A DNA stretch of 23,606 bases, taken from positions 1 through 23,606 of the forward strand of contig CAAFTZ010000161.1 in assembly GCA_900766055.1 (NCBI GenBank). Reading direction: 5' to 3'. The notes under the pieces were generated by a model, which was given only the letters and a program-made list of their open reading frames with translations, was not told the DNA's origin and ran no database searches. Every line of letters begins with the position of its first letter. Position 1 is the stretch's first letter. Positions 1-5,970 of the stretch are shown here, piece after piece. A program made the position numbers and the translations under genes. This DNA is from an uncultured Parasutterella sp. GTDB taxonomy: Bacteria; Pseudomonadota; Gammaproteobacteria; Burkholderiales; Burkholderiaceae_F.

Positions 1-195
1 CAGGGGAACGGATCGACAGACGATGTAACGACTTTTACCAAGCGAGCCGATAACGTTGCTCAAGTTGTTTGTTCGGAAGGGACAACATGGTACCTGAATA
101 AGTCTGGGGAATTGTACGGCTGTGGAAAAGGAGACTACGGACAACAGGGAAATGGATCGACAGGTTATGTAAAAGTTTTCACCAAACGCCCATAA
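1..195 (+). CDS. RCC1-repeat protein, C-terminal fragment (probable tail fibre)
   Basis: The reading frame is open from base 1 to TAA at 193-195, giving the last 64 residues of a longer protein whose start is outside the window. The fragment shows two copies of an RCC1-type beta-propeller signature: QGNGST...TFTKR at its start and YGQQGNGST...VFTKR at its end, separated by a WYLNKSGELYGCG strand pair. The two copies are also similar at DNA level, so the gene probably contains tandem repeats. RCC1-like propellers occur in phage fibres and bacterial surface proteins. Lying just before the lysis genes, a receptor-binding or tail-fibre role is the likeliest reading. The role is inferred; the repeat family is seen. 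Confidence 0.7.
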   Translation, partial: QGNGSTDDVTTFTKRADNVAQVVCSEGTTWYLNKSGELYGCGKGDYGQQGNGSTGYVKVFTKRP

Positions 196-199
196 AGAA

Positions 200-221
200 C
201 AGGGAGCTCGAAGGCTCCCTG
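200..221. terminator. Bidirectional terminator between RCC1 gene and reverse cassette
   Basis: An 8-bp perfect stem (CAGGGAGC / GCTCCCTG) with a 6-base loop sits five bases after the RCC1 stop codon. It also lies immediately downstream of the convergent gene that stops at 226, so it can serve both strands. T-rich sequence follows on each strand (aagtttattt; ttcttta), though neither T-run is strong. Confidence 0.65.
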
Positions 222-225
222 AAGT

Positions 226-612
226 TTATTTCCGTTTGCAGACGATATCGTACACACCCTCTGCAACAGAGTCAGGTGCAATGGGTTCCCAGTCGAGCTT
301 GTCTTCTCGAACGCTTTCTATAATATCGCCTGCTGTATTAAAGAAGGCTAGGGAAATGAGGGCTGATCTTTGGCGTTTGCAGTCGTACACCTCATAAGCT
401 CTGGCAGAATCAGACCATCCTGCGTTGGTTTTTATCCTGTTGTCGGAAACCACCCAAGCGTAGACCCAATGACCCTTGCGCTTAAGACTTTTGAGATGGA
501 CATAGTAGGAAGCATTGGCACTTTCGGCTGCAAATGTATAGCCTTTCGGAGGTTCCCAAGCGTTAGCTGCCAGCGGCAGAAAGGCTGCGAGTAATAAGTA
601 TTTAGCTTTCAT
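226..612 (-). CDS. Exported protein with adhesin-E-like domain (prophage moron)
   Basis: This 128-residue protein starts with a clear Sec signal peptide (MKAKYLLLAAFLPLAANA, cleavage near residue 18). The mature part resembles the small surface-adhesin protein E-like domain: a YYVHLKSLKRKG strand segment, a WVVSDNR segment, a DCKRQR motif near residue 78, a late tryptophan plus 'P-S' turn (DWEPIAPDS) and a C-terminal cysteine that could form a disulfide with the DC cysteine. Proteins of this family are small secreted or envelope proteins; adhesion is shown for only a few. It overlaps its partner upstream by four bases (ATGA), so the two are co-transcribed, against the direction of the surrounding phage genes. 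That is typical of a gene expressed from the lysogen. The family call is from pattern recognition and the function is unknown. Confidence 0.62.
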   Translation of the reverse strand: MKAKYLLLAAFLPLAANAWEPPKGYTFAAESANASYYVHLKSLKRKGHWVYAWVVSDNRIKTNAGWSDSARAYEVYDCKRQRSALISLAFFNTAGDIIESVREDKLDWEPIAPDSVAEGVYDIVCKRK

Positions 613-935
613 TTCTTTTGAGATTGCTTATAAGAGTAAAACACAACTGCGCCTTCAATGAGAATCGGGGCCCATAACATCCTTTCTTTCCAGCATTGGT
701 AAATGATTAAGGCCTGAGCGGCACTCAAAAAGAGCAGAGTTATTCCTTGGTCCCACGCAAATTTAGAAACTAAATAGTTGCCTACTATAGGGACGATAAA
801 AAGAGAAATCCCAATGATCAACAAGACTCCGATAAGGATTCCTGTAGGATCATGCCCGGAATAGCCTTGTCCGTGGTAGTACCCGGCAGAGCAGGCTACT
901 GAATAAAACAGCAGAAGGGATGCTAACTTTTTCAT
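609..935 (-). CDS. Small exported/membrane protein, first gene of moron operon
   Basis: A 108-residue protein with a hydrophobic N-terminal leader (residues 1-18, MKKLASLLLFYSVACSAG) followed by hydrophobic stretches at about 30-55, 63-78 and 84-100, so an inner-membrane protein with roughly three membrane segments after the leader. The cysteine at 15 has a poor lipobox (S-V-A-C), so lipidation is unlikely. A good ribosome site (ATAGGAGA) lies 5-12 bases before the ATG at 935. The stop codon overlaps the start of the adhesin-E-like gene (ATGA), making a two-gene operon. I do not recognise the family. A role in the envelope of the lysogen, such as superinfection exclusion, is possible but unsupported by any motif. 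Confidence 0.6.
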   Translation of the reverse strand: MKKLASLLLFYSVACSAGYYHGQGYSGHDPTGILIGVLLIIGISLFIVPIVGNYLVSKFAWDQGITLLFLSAAQALIIYQCWKERMLWAPILIEGAVVFYSYKQSQKK

Positions 936-1060
936 TTTCTTCTCCTATCGACTCTTCTATCTTAACAAATTGTTACATAGGACTTTCCCGAGGGTGATCC
1001 CATCAATCAGGCTATTTCTATCGTTTTCCCTATGCTCGTGCATACGTTCCCTCGATACAT

Positions 1061-1093
1061 GAGACTAAATAATTTCAGGCCGATAAAATTATT
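1061..1093 (+). promoter_or_regulatory. Possible promoter/operator for lysis-ejection operon
   Basis: TAAAAT at 1084-1089 is a reasonable -10 box, with only a weak -35 candidate (GAGACT, 1061-1066) 17 bases upstream. An 8-bp inverted repeat, AATAATTT (1068-1075) and AAATTATT (1086-1093), brackets the spacer and overlaps the -10, which would suit a regulator. A terminator and an opposing operon lie upstream, so the forward genes need their own promoter or antitermination. This is weak evidence from consensus matching only. Confidence 0.3.
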
Positions 1094-1116
1094 GATTATC
1101 TACGAGGTTGGAAATT

Positions 1117-1416
1117 ATGCTGGATAAAGATCCACAATCTCTGAGCCTGTTTCACACTGCACTCGCTGCCGGGATGATGCTTCTGGGCGGCGGGCTTCGT
1201 CACGTCCAAAAAGTGATCGAGGGCAAGCCATTTAATTTCCGTGAGTTTTTGTTCGAGCTTTTCTCCAGCTTGTTCGTCGGAATGGTTTTTTACCTGATTG
1301 CGCGAGGCTTAAGTACCCCCGAGTTTGTTTCCGTGGGAATTTCTGCTGCGATGTCGTATTTCGGCACTAAGGCTTTGACGCTGATTTACAAACAGGCAGA
1401 AAAGAGGAGTGAGTAA
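1117..1416 (+). CDS. Holin (three membrane segments, LydA/holin superfamily III-like)
   Basis: The 99-residue protein has three hydrophobic segments at about 12-28, 45-63 and 68-90 and a charged C-terminus (KQAEKRSE), the shape of a class I holin. The pattern of small residues in the last segment (GISAAMSYFGTKAL) resembles LydA-type phage holins. It would form the membrane lesion that lets the endolysin out at the end of the lytic cycle. The start is placed at ATG 1117 because GAGG at 1104-1107 is well spaced for it. An in-frame TTG at 1108 would leave no space for a ribosome site. The stop overlaps the i-spanin start (TAATG). Confidence 0.8.
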   Translation: MLDKDPQSLSLFHTALAAGMMLLGGGLRHVQKVIEGKPFNFREFLFELFSSLFVGMVFYLIARGLSTPEFVSVGISAAMSYFGTKALTLIYKQAEKRSE

Positions 1417-1901
1417 TGGACCTGAGAACAATTCTTAAAAATCTGTGGCTGGCAATTACGGTTTTCATGTTTTTCTGCGGGGGCTATTTCATAGCAACTC
1501 AGCATTACAAAGAAGTCATAGCCGCTAAAGAAAGAAGGTTTTCACAGGAATGCGCAAGGGTAAAGGCCGAGGCCGATCTCAAGATCGAGCACTTCCAAAG
1601 GGAGGCTGCGGAGCAAGCTAACGAGGCGATCCTAGAGCAGCAGAGAAAGAGCAGGGAGAGAGAAAATGAAATTTACAAGGAAATGGCCGCTTTGCAGCGC
1701 AGGTTTTCTGATAATCGCACTCTTATTAAGCAGCTGCACGAGTCCCAAGCCAGTTTATGTAGCAGAGGAGTTCTCCCCGCTGACACCTGTCAGCGTCATC
1801 TCAGAGCGTGCGAAAAACTACTCGGATCAAGCGCAGAAACTATTGGAAGAAGTATCGAGCTACTTCAAGAACAGAGTGTCATTACAGGAGCAGGTAAATG
1901 A
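1416..1901 (+). CDS. i-spanin (Rz-like inner-membrane spanin)
   Basis: The 161-residue protein has one N-terminal membrane anchor (about residues 10-28, LWLAITVFMFFCGGYFIATQ), then a long charged helical region (about 30-115) rich in K, E, Q and R that looks like a periplasmic coiled coil. That is the layout of Rz-type i-spanins, which pair with an outer-membrane lipoprotein to fuse the two membranes after peptidoglycan loss. Three cysteines cluster in the C-terminal part (CSRG...DTCQRHLRAC). A strong ribosome site (GAGGAG, 1404-1409) precedes the ATG. The o-spanin gene lies inside this gene in another frame and runs just past its end, which is the classic Rz/Rz1 arrangement and the best support for the call. 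Confidence 0.85.
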   Translation: MDLRTILKNLWLAITVFMFFCGGYFIATQHYKEVIAAKERRFSQECARVKAEADLKIEHFQREAAEQANEAILEQQRKSRERENEIYKEMAALQRRFSDNRTLIKQLHESQASLCSRGVLPADTCQRHLRACEKLLGSSAETIGRSIELLQEQSVITGAGK

Positions 1902-1905
1902 GTGA
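1666..1905 (+). CDS. o-spanin (Rz1-like outer-membrane lipoprotein), embedded
   Basis: This 79-residue ORF lies in the +1 frame inside the i-spanin gene and ends four bases beyond it. It begins with a basic N-terminus and a hydrophobic stretch ending in a lipobox (LLLSSC, cysteine at residue 24), followed by a short proline-containing segment (SPKPVYVAEEFSPLTP). Processing would leave a mature lipoprotein of about 56 residues. A purine-rich ribosome site (AGGGAGAG) precedes the ATG. Signal, lipobox and nesting together identify the outer-membrane half of the spanin complex. It is less proline-rich than lambda Rz1, and its mature part is partly helical. Confidence 0.87.
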   Translation: MKFTRKWPLCSAGFLIIALLLSSCTSPKPVYVAEEFSPLTPVSVISERAKNYSDQAQKLLEEVSSYFKNRVSLQEQVNE

Positions 1906-2374
1906 AATTTTCAGACTTCCGAGCGAGTTCAGCCCTGATACGGCTAAAAACTTCATTAAAGTTGCCGAAGGCTTAAGACTTCAGGCCTATCAATGTACAG
2001 CGGGTCGTTGGACCATTGGTTACGGACACACCCGCGGCGTAAAACGCGGAGACAGGATTACTGAGGAAGAAGCCGAACGTATCTTGGACAAAGATCTAAA
2101 AGAGTGTCATCGTGCTGTTTGCAGGCACGTCAAACAATGTACTGAAGGTCAGTACATCGCCCTGATGAGCTTTGTCTTCAATTTTGGAGCTAACAGCTTT
2201 TCAAGTTCTACCTTGCTCAAGCTCCATAACGCAGAAGTGTACGAGACTGCTGCTGACCAGTTCGAACGATGGATTTACTCCACTGATCCGAAGACCGGCA
2301 AGAAAGGGCCGGACTCCCGCTTAATCCCGCGCAGACGCGAAGAGAAAAAACAATATCTGAGAGGTTTGGCATGA
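1898..2374 (+). CDS. Endolysin, GH24 lysozyme (T4/P22-type fold)
   Basis: The 158-residue protein is a phage-type lysozyme that cleaves the MurNAc-GlcNAc bond of peptidoglycan. The catalytic pattern E-x8-C-x5-T is visible in EGLRLQAYQCTAGRWT: Glu24, Cys33 and Thr39, with Cys in the place of Asp20 of T4 lysozyme, a variant known in this family. TIGYGHT follows directly. The C-terminal part (SFVFNFGANSF and PGLIPRRREE-like SRLIPRRREE) is also typical. There is no signal-anchor or signal peptide, so release should depend on the holin upstream. The start (ATG 1898, AGGAG at 1886-1890) overlaps both spanin stop codons. Confidence 0.95.
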   Translation: MSEIFRLPSEFSPDTAKNFIKVAEGLRLQAYQCTAGRWTIGYGHTRGVKRGDRITEEEAERILDKDLKECHRAVCRHVKQCTEGQYIALMSFVFNFGANSFSSSTLLKLHNAEVYETAADQFERWIYSTDPKTGKKGPDSRLIPRRREEKKQYLRGLA

Positions 2375-2613
2375 AGAAATGCAACGATGACTATTCAAGC
2401 GAAGAATTACGAGACTTGATCGACGAAGAACTTGCGGACGCGCCCGACGGCTCGGCCTTTATTGCCACAGCTTTCGATGAAGACGAAGAGCCGGTACTGG
2501 TAGTAGGCGTCAAAGACGCAGGTCGCGTCGGAACTGCCGTGGTAATTCTCACGGAAGGGCTTTTGAAAGAGTGGTGTACCAACCTCGGGTACCACATTGA
2601 GAGGGTGCAATGA
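2371..2613 (+). CDS. Small acidic protein of unknown function
   Basis: An 80-residue acidic protein, with many Asp/Glu in the first 55 residues (YSSEELRDLIDEELADAPDG, AFDEDEEPVLVVGVKDAG). It looks like a small alpha/beta cytoplasmic domain and has no membrane segment or metal motif. It is coupled on both sides: its ATG overlaps the lysozyme stop (ATGA) and its own stop overlaps the next start (ATGA). I do not recognise the family. Being wedged between the lysis genes and the GNAT-like gene, it is surely a translated late phage gene. Confidence 0.75.
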   Translation: MKKCNDDYSSEELRDLIDEELADAPDGSAFIATAFDEDEEPVLVVGVKDAGRVGTAVVILTEGLLKEWCTNLGYHIERVQ

Positions 2614-3056
2614 GTAGGATCGTTTCCGGCAGAGGCGGTCCGGTAGTGAAGTGGCTGGACAGCCGAATTTTTACTCAGGATCACTTCCCGGAAGACACTA
2701 CTTGGGTTGCCCTCATAGATGAGTGTACCGGCGAGATTCTCGGTGCCACATGTTTCACTGACTACCGAGGCTCTTGCATCTCGATGCATTTTGCAGGCGC
2801 AAAACGCGGATGGCTCACTAGAAGGTTTATTCAGACGTGTTTTAACTACGTGTTTAACGAGCTCGGCTGCCGCCGGGCTGTTGGCTTGGTAAGGAAGGAT
2901 AACTTAAAAGCGCTTATTACCGACATCAAGCTCGGGTTCACCGTGGAGTGTCTGATGAGAAAGGCCGATGACGACGGAACTGATATGTATTTACTTTCTA
3001 TGCTAAAGGATGAGTGTAAATGGCTGCCGAAGGCTGGGACTGGTAAGGAGGAATAA
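2610..3056 (+). CDS. GNAT-like acetyltransferase domain protein
   Basis: The 148-residue protein has the strand/helix order of a GNAT fold: DECTGEILGATCFTDYRG (strands 2-3), an acyl-CoA-loop-like segment GAKRGWLTRRFI (63-74), then CRRAVGLVRKDNLKAL...LGF (87-110), the usual 'N..a......GF' element. The R/Q-x-x-G-x-G/A loop is degenerate (KRGWLT), so activity is uncertain. GNAT-like proteins in this position, next to head and ejection genes, are common in podoviruses; their substrates are generally unknown. A strong ribosome site (GAGAGGG) lies before the start, which overlaps the upstream stop (ATGA). The fold is likely and the function is not established. Confidence 0.65.
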   Translation: MSRIVSGRGGPVVKWLDSRIFTQDHFPEDTTWVALIDECTGEILGATCFTDYRGSCISMHFAGAKRGWLTRRFIQTCFNYVFNELGCRRAVGLVRKDNLKALITDIKLGFTVECLMRKADDDGTDMYLLSMLKDECKWLPKAGTGKEE

Positions 3057-3959
3057 ATGGGAAAGAAAAGCAGCAGCTCAGCCCCATCCATTCCGAAGGA
3101 GGTCGGGATAGCGCAGCTCAAAATGGCGGAAACCGCCGAGCGCCAACAAGACTGGATGGAGAACACGATTATGCCGTGGTACATGGAGTCCACGGAAAAA
3201 CAAAACGCTCTCCAAGAGAAGCTGACAAACCAGTATCTCTCAGATTCGGAATGGTACCGGAAGTTTACGACAGAGCAAACGGATAAAGCTAATGCGATCC
3301 GAGACGAATATTACGACCATTGGAAGAATGACTACAAGCCTATTGAACAGGGTTTGATTGATAAAGCAATTAAATTCAACGAGCCAGCCTATGCTGAGCA
3401 ACAAGCCCAAGCCGCCATCGGAGACGTAGCAAGTCAATATGCGAACCAGCGTCAGCAGACGGCTATGAATATGAGCAAATACGGCATCGACCCTAGCTCA
3501 GGCGCGTTCATGGGTCAGATGAACGCACTCGGCATCAACCAGTCGGCAGCAACGGCGGCAGCTTCCAATGCGGCTCGTCAGGCGGCGGTTCAGTTAGGCT
3601 GGGATAAGAGTCTTCAGCTTGCGAACCTCGGAGTCCAATATGCGGGCATTACTAACAATGCCACTTCGGGGGTCAACCAAACAGTCGGGACGGGTAGTTC
3701 TGCTGTTAATAATTCTATGGGCGGCGCGTCCAACAGCTCGACTCAGCAGCTTAGTAACATCGGCGGTTTGGCAACAACCGGTCTTCAGAGCTATCAGACC
3801 CTCAGTAATGCGTGGGGGCAATACGGAAATCTCGCGAATCAGACTTACCAGAATCAGCTCTCCGCTTGGCAGGCGCAGCAGCAGGCGAAGTCGAACAGTT
3901 CAGCGGGTATCGGCTCTTTAGTCGGATCAGTAGCAACCACAGCAGCAGTGGCATTTTAG
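3057..3959 (+). CDS. Putative internal virion / DNA-ejection protein
   Basis: A 300-residue protein with a helical, charged N-terminal half (tryptophan-rich NTIMPWYMESTEKQ and SEWYRKF segments) and a C-terminal half rich in Ala, Gln, Asn, Ser and Gly. The middle contains QQTAMNMSKYGIDPSSG, a pattern I associate with podovirus proteins encoded among the ejection genes, and the C-terminus (GIGSLVGSVATTAAVAF) is a short glycine-containing hydrophobic tail. No enzyme motif is seen. A very strong ribosome site (AAGGAGGA, 3045-3052) precedes the ATG, which directly abuts the upstream stop, suggesting high expression as for a structural protein. The role is inferred from composition and position and would be similar to T7 gp14-type proteins. 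Confidence 0.6.
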   Translation: MGKKSSSSAPSIPKEVGIAQLKMAETAERQQDWMENTIMPWYMESTEKQNALQEKLTNQYLSDSEWYRKFTTEQTDKANAIRDEYYDHWKNDYKPIEQGLIDKAIKFNEPAYAEQQAQAAIGDVASQYANQRQQTAMNMSKYGIDPSSGAFMGQMNALGINQSAATAAASNAARQAAVQLGWDKSLQLANLGVQYAGITNNATSGVNQTVGTGSSAVNNSMGGASNSSTQQLSNIGGLATTGLQSYQTLSNAWGQYGNLANQTYQNQLSAWQAQQQAKSNSSAGIGSLVGSVATTAAVAF

Positions 3960-3967
3960 GAGAGAAC

Positions 3968-4690
3968 ATGGTCGAAGAGATTTTCCAACGACATAAGGAG
4001 GTGGTCCTGTTCTATAGCGGAGGCAAGGATTCGTTGGCCTTGCTTCTGCTTCTCAAGCCTTATTGGGAGAGAGTTACTGTTGTCTGGGTTGATACCGGAA
4101 ATCAGTTCCCGGAAGTTTTAGAACACATGACTAAGGTAGCGGCTTTAGTTCCGCACTTCATAAAGCTTAAAGGCGATACTCCGGGTTTCTTGGCAAAGAA
4201 CGGATTTCCTGTTGATGTCGTTCCGACGAGGGCGACAACCTTCGGTCAGTTCGCTTTCGGTCCTACTCAGACGACTGTTTGCAATAGGTTTGAATGCTGC
4301 AATGCAAATTTATGGGGGCCTATGCAGGCTTTTCTTTTTGCGACCAAGCCTACGTGCGTTCTTAGAGCAGATCGTCAGACAGAACGAGTCAAAGGCCCGA
4401 GCCAAGAAAACGGAATCGAGTTTTGTTTCCCTATTTGGCGATGGACTGACGAGCAGGTTTGGGAGTTTCTCAGGCTGGAAGCCGGTGACCTTCTACAGGA
4501 TCGGCATTTTATGAAACACGGAACTTCTTTGGATTGCCAGACTTGTATGGCCTACGACGAAGAAATCCCGGACCGGTTGGAATATTTGGCAGCACATCAT
4601 CCGAAGCTGCACGAACAAACAGTGACGTTCTTTAAAAGCTACAAGAGCTTAGTTGCGTCTGAACTTGAAAAATTAGAGGTGTTGAAATGA
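3968..4690 (+). CDS. Phage PP-loop protein, APS/PAPS reductase-like, with 4Fe-4S-type cysteines
   Basis: The 240-residue protein has the PP-loop of the ATP-pyrophosphatase/PAPS-reductase superfamily (SGGKDS, residues 17-22), followed by VVWVDTGNQFPE (39-50) and the late P-I-W-R-W-T-DEQVWEFL element (155-168). It has Cys110-Cys111 and Cys190-x-x-Cys193, 78 residues apart, matching the CC-X~80-CxxC signature that binds the 4Fe-4S cluster in assimilatory APS reductases. The catalytic ECGLH cysteine motif near the C-terminus of CysH is absent, so ordinary sulfate reduction is doubtful. Related phage proteins and DndC use similar chemistry in sulfur transfer to nucleic acids, a possibility here. 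The start is ATG 3968 (AGGAGA at 3958-3963); a longer frame back to 3812 would overlap the previous gene by 150 bases. The end overlaps the next start (ATGA). Confidence 0.85.
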   Translation: MVEEIFQRHKEVVLFYSGGKDSLALLLLLKPYWERVTVVWVDTGNQFPEVLEHMTKVAALVPHFIKLKGDTPGFLAKNGFPVDVVPTRATTFGQFAFGPTQTTVCNRFECCNANLWGPMQAFLFATKPTCVLRADRQTERVKGPSQENGIEFCFPIWRWTDEQVWEFLRLEAGDLLQDRHFMKHGTSLDCQTCMAYDEEIPDRLEYLAAHHPKLHEQTVTFFKSYKSLVASELEKLEVLK

Positions 4691-5970
4691 GTTTTGATTT
4701 TGGAAGTTTTGCAGGCGGAGTTTCCAAGACTTGGGATTCTAAGGCCATTGGCGGAGCGATCAATCAGGGAATGCTGAACCAAGATGTTCAAGCCGCGGAA
4801 GATAAAGCTAAGGAAGATCAGGCGGCTCTGGAGCATTTAAAAAAGGCTCAGGCTGAAAAGGGGCATCGTGTCCAAGACGACACCGGAGAAATGTTCACTT
4901 ATGGAGCATCAAGAGCAGTTGATGACGATTGGGTAAAGAAGCAGCAGGAAAGATCTGCAAATAATAGAACCGAAGCAATTAAAACTGCTTATACCAAGTG
5001 GAAATCTCCCGAAGCCTACAACGCCTATCTGAAGTCCGAGGCCGAGGGTTCCAAGGCAAGCTTTGAAAAGTTCGTGACCGACGGGAAGATGGGCTTTGCC
5101 AAAGAACTCAGAGACCTTAGAAACAACAAAGCCGCCATGGTTGAAAAGGCTGTGGAAATGGGCCAGCTTCCGCAGGGCTCTGTTTTTGACCCCAAGTCCG
5201 GCCAAGTTTTAACGCCGGGCCAGAATGGTCAGATGGTTCCTATGCCGATTTCAGATGCGGACATTAACAGCTTTATGGATTCTTATGAGCTGCAAGGCTG
5301 GAGGAAGTTCGGAGCCGGTATGGATGACTTCTTGAAGGGGCAACAGGCAGAGATTACATTGGCAACTAAAGGAGATCAGATCGAAGCAGCCGGACTCAAG
5401 AACAAAAAGACTCAAGCTGAGATTGATTACTTGAATCAGAGCGGTAAAGCTAAGATTATCGCTGCCAACCGTAAAGGCACCGGCGGCGGTACAGCTAAGC
5501 CGGGCAAGTTCACATATAGAGACACTCCGGAGGGAAACTCTATCCAGCTTGGTCCTGATGGCAGACCGACAGGCATTATGTTGGATTCTAACGGGCAGCC
5601 TTATGAAGGCGCGTTCGGCAACATGGAGAATTATCAGAAAGCTGTAGCGCAAGCACCTCAGCTTGGAATTACCAAGCAAGTAAATCAAGAGACAGGCGAA
5701 GAGCGCTACGTTGTTAATGGCAAGACCTTTCCGAATTTTTATCAGGCATTCAGCGCGGCAAGCAAGTCTGGCGGAAGTAAGAAAGAAGCAATCAAAACAA
5801 GTCCTACGTTGTCCCCGGCTGAAAAAGCTAAGAGGGCACAGCAGAACAAAGCACAAAGAGCACAGCTCGCAAACGATGACGACGCGCAGATGGCAATCAA
5901 ATCTGTGGATGGCTCCCGTGTCCCTAAAAAAGCAGCAATCGACCTGAGCAAATACCAAGAGGATAAATGA
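4687..5970 (+). CDS. Putative internal virion / ejection protein
   Basis: A 427-residue soluble, helix-rich protein with high Lys, Ala, Gln and Glu content. It starts MSFDFGSFAGG, has a charged helical region at about 35-130, a glycine/proline-rich middle (SVFDPKSGQVLTPGQNGQ), a KGTGGGTAKPGK hinge at about 264-275 and a basic tail ending KYQEDK. No catalytic motif or membrane segment is visible. It sits between the PP-loop gene and the giant protein and overlaps both (ATGA at 4687; ATGATG at 5967), as do ejection-protein genes of podoviruses next to a very large inner protein. The ribosome site is GAGGT at 4676-4680. Family not recognised; the role rests on context. Confidence 0.6.
   Translation: MSFDFGSFAGGVSKTWDSKAIGGAINQGMLNQDVQAAEDKAKEDQAALEHLKKAQAEKGHRVQDDTGEMFTYGASRAVDDDWVKKQQERSANNRTEAIKTAYTKWKSPEAYNAYLKSEAEGSKASFEKFVTDGKMGFAKELRDLRNNKAAMVEKAVEMGQLPQGSVFDPKSGQVLTPGQNGQMVPMPISDADINSFMDSYELQGWRKFGAGMDDFLKGQQAEITLATKGDQIEAAGLKNKKTQAEIDYLNQSGKAKIIAANRKGTGGGTAKPGKFTYRDTPEGNSIQLGPDGRPTGIMLDSNGQPYEGAFGNMENYQKAVAQAPQLGITKQVNQETGEERYVVNGKTFPNFYQAFSAASKSGGSKKEAIKTSPTLSPAEKAKRAQQNKAQRAQLANDDDAQMAIKSVDGSRVPKKAAIDLSKYQEDK

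Noticed and set aside
1..195. Diversity-generating retroelement variable region at the end of the fibre gene
   Set aside because: No reverse transcriptase or template repeat is present in the window and the repeats are explained by RCC1 units.
193..202. TAAAGAACAG found before the terminator at 200-221 and again before that at 13893 (13883-13892)
   Set aside because: A shared 10-mer in a window this size is not improbable, and A-rich sequence before terminators is common; no function is implied.
3812..3967. N-terminal extension of the PP-loop gene by 52 residues
   Set aside because: It overlaps the upstream virion gene, has no ribosome site and no family similarity, whereas ATG 3968 has AGGAGA at the right distance and starts just before the PP-loop.
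5251..5958. 235-residue reverse-strand cysteine/leucine-rich frame
   Set aside because: Antisense to the 427-residue ejection protein; improbable composition and no start signals.
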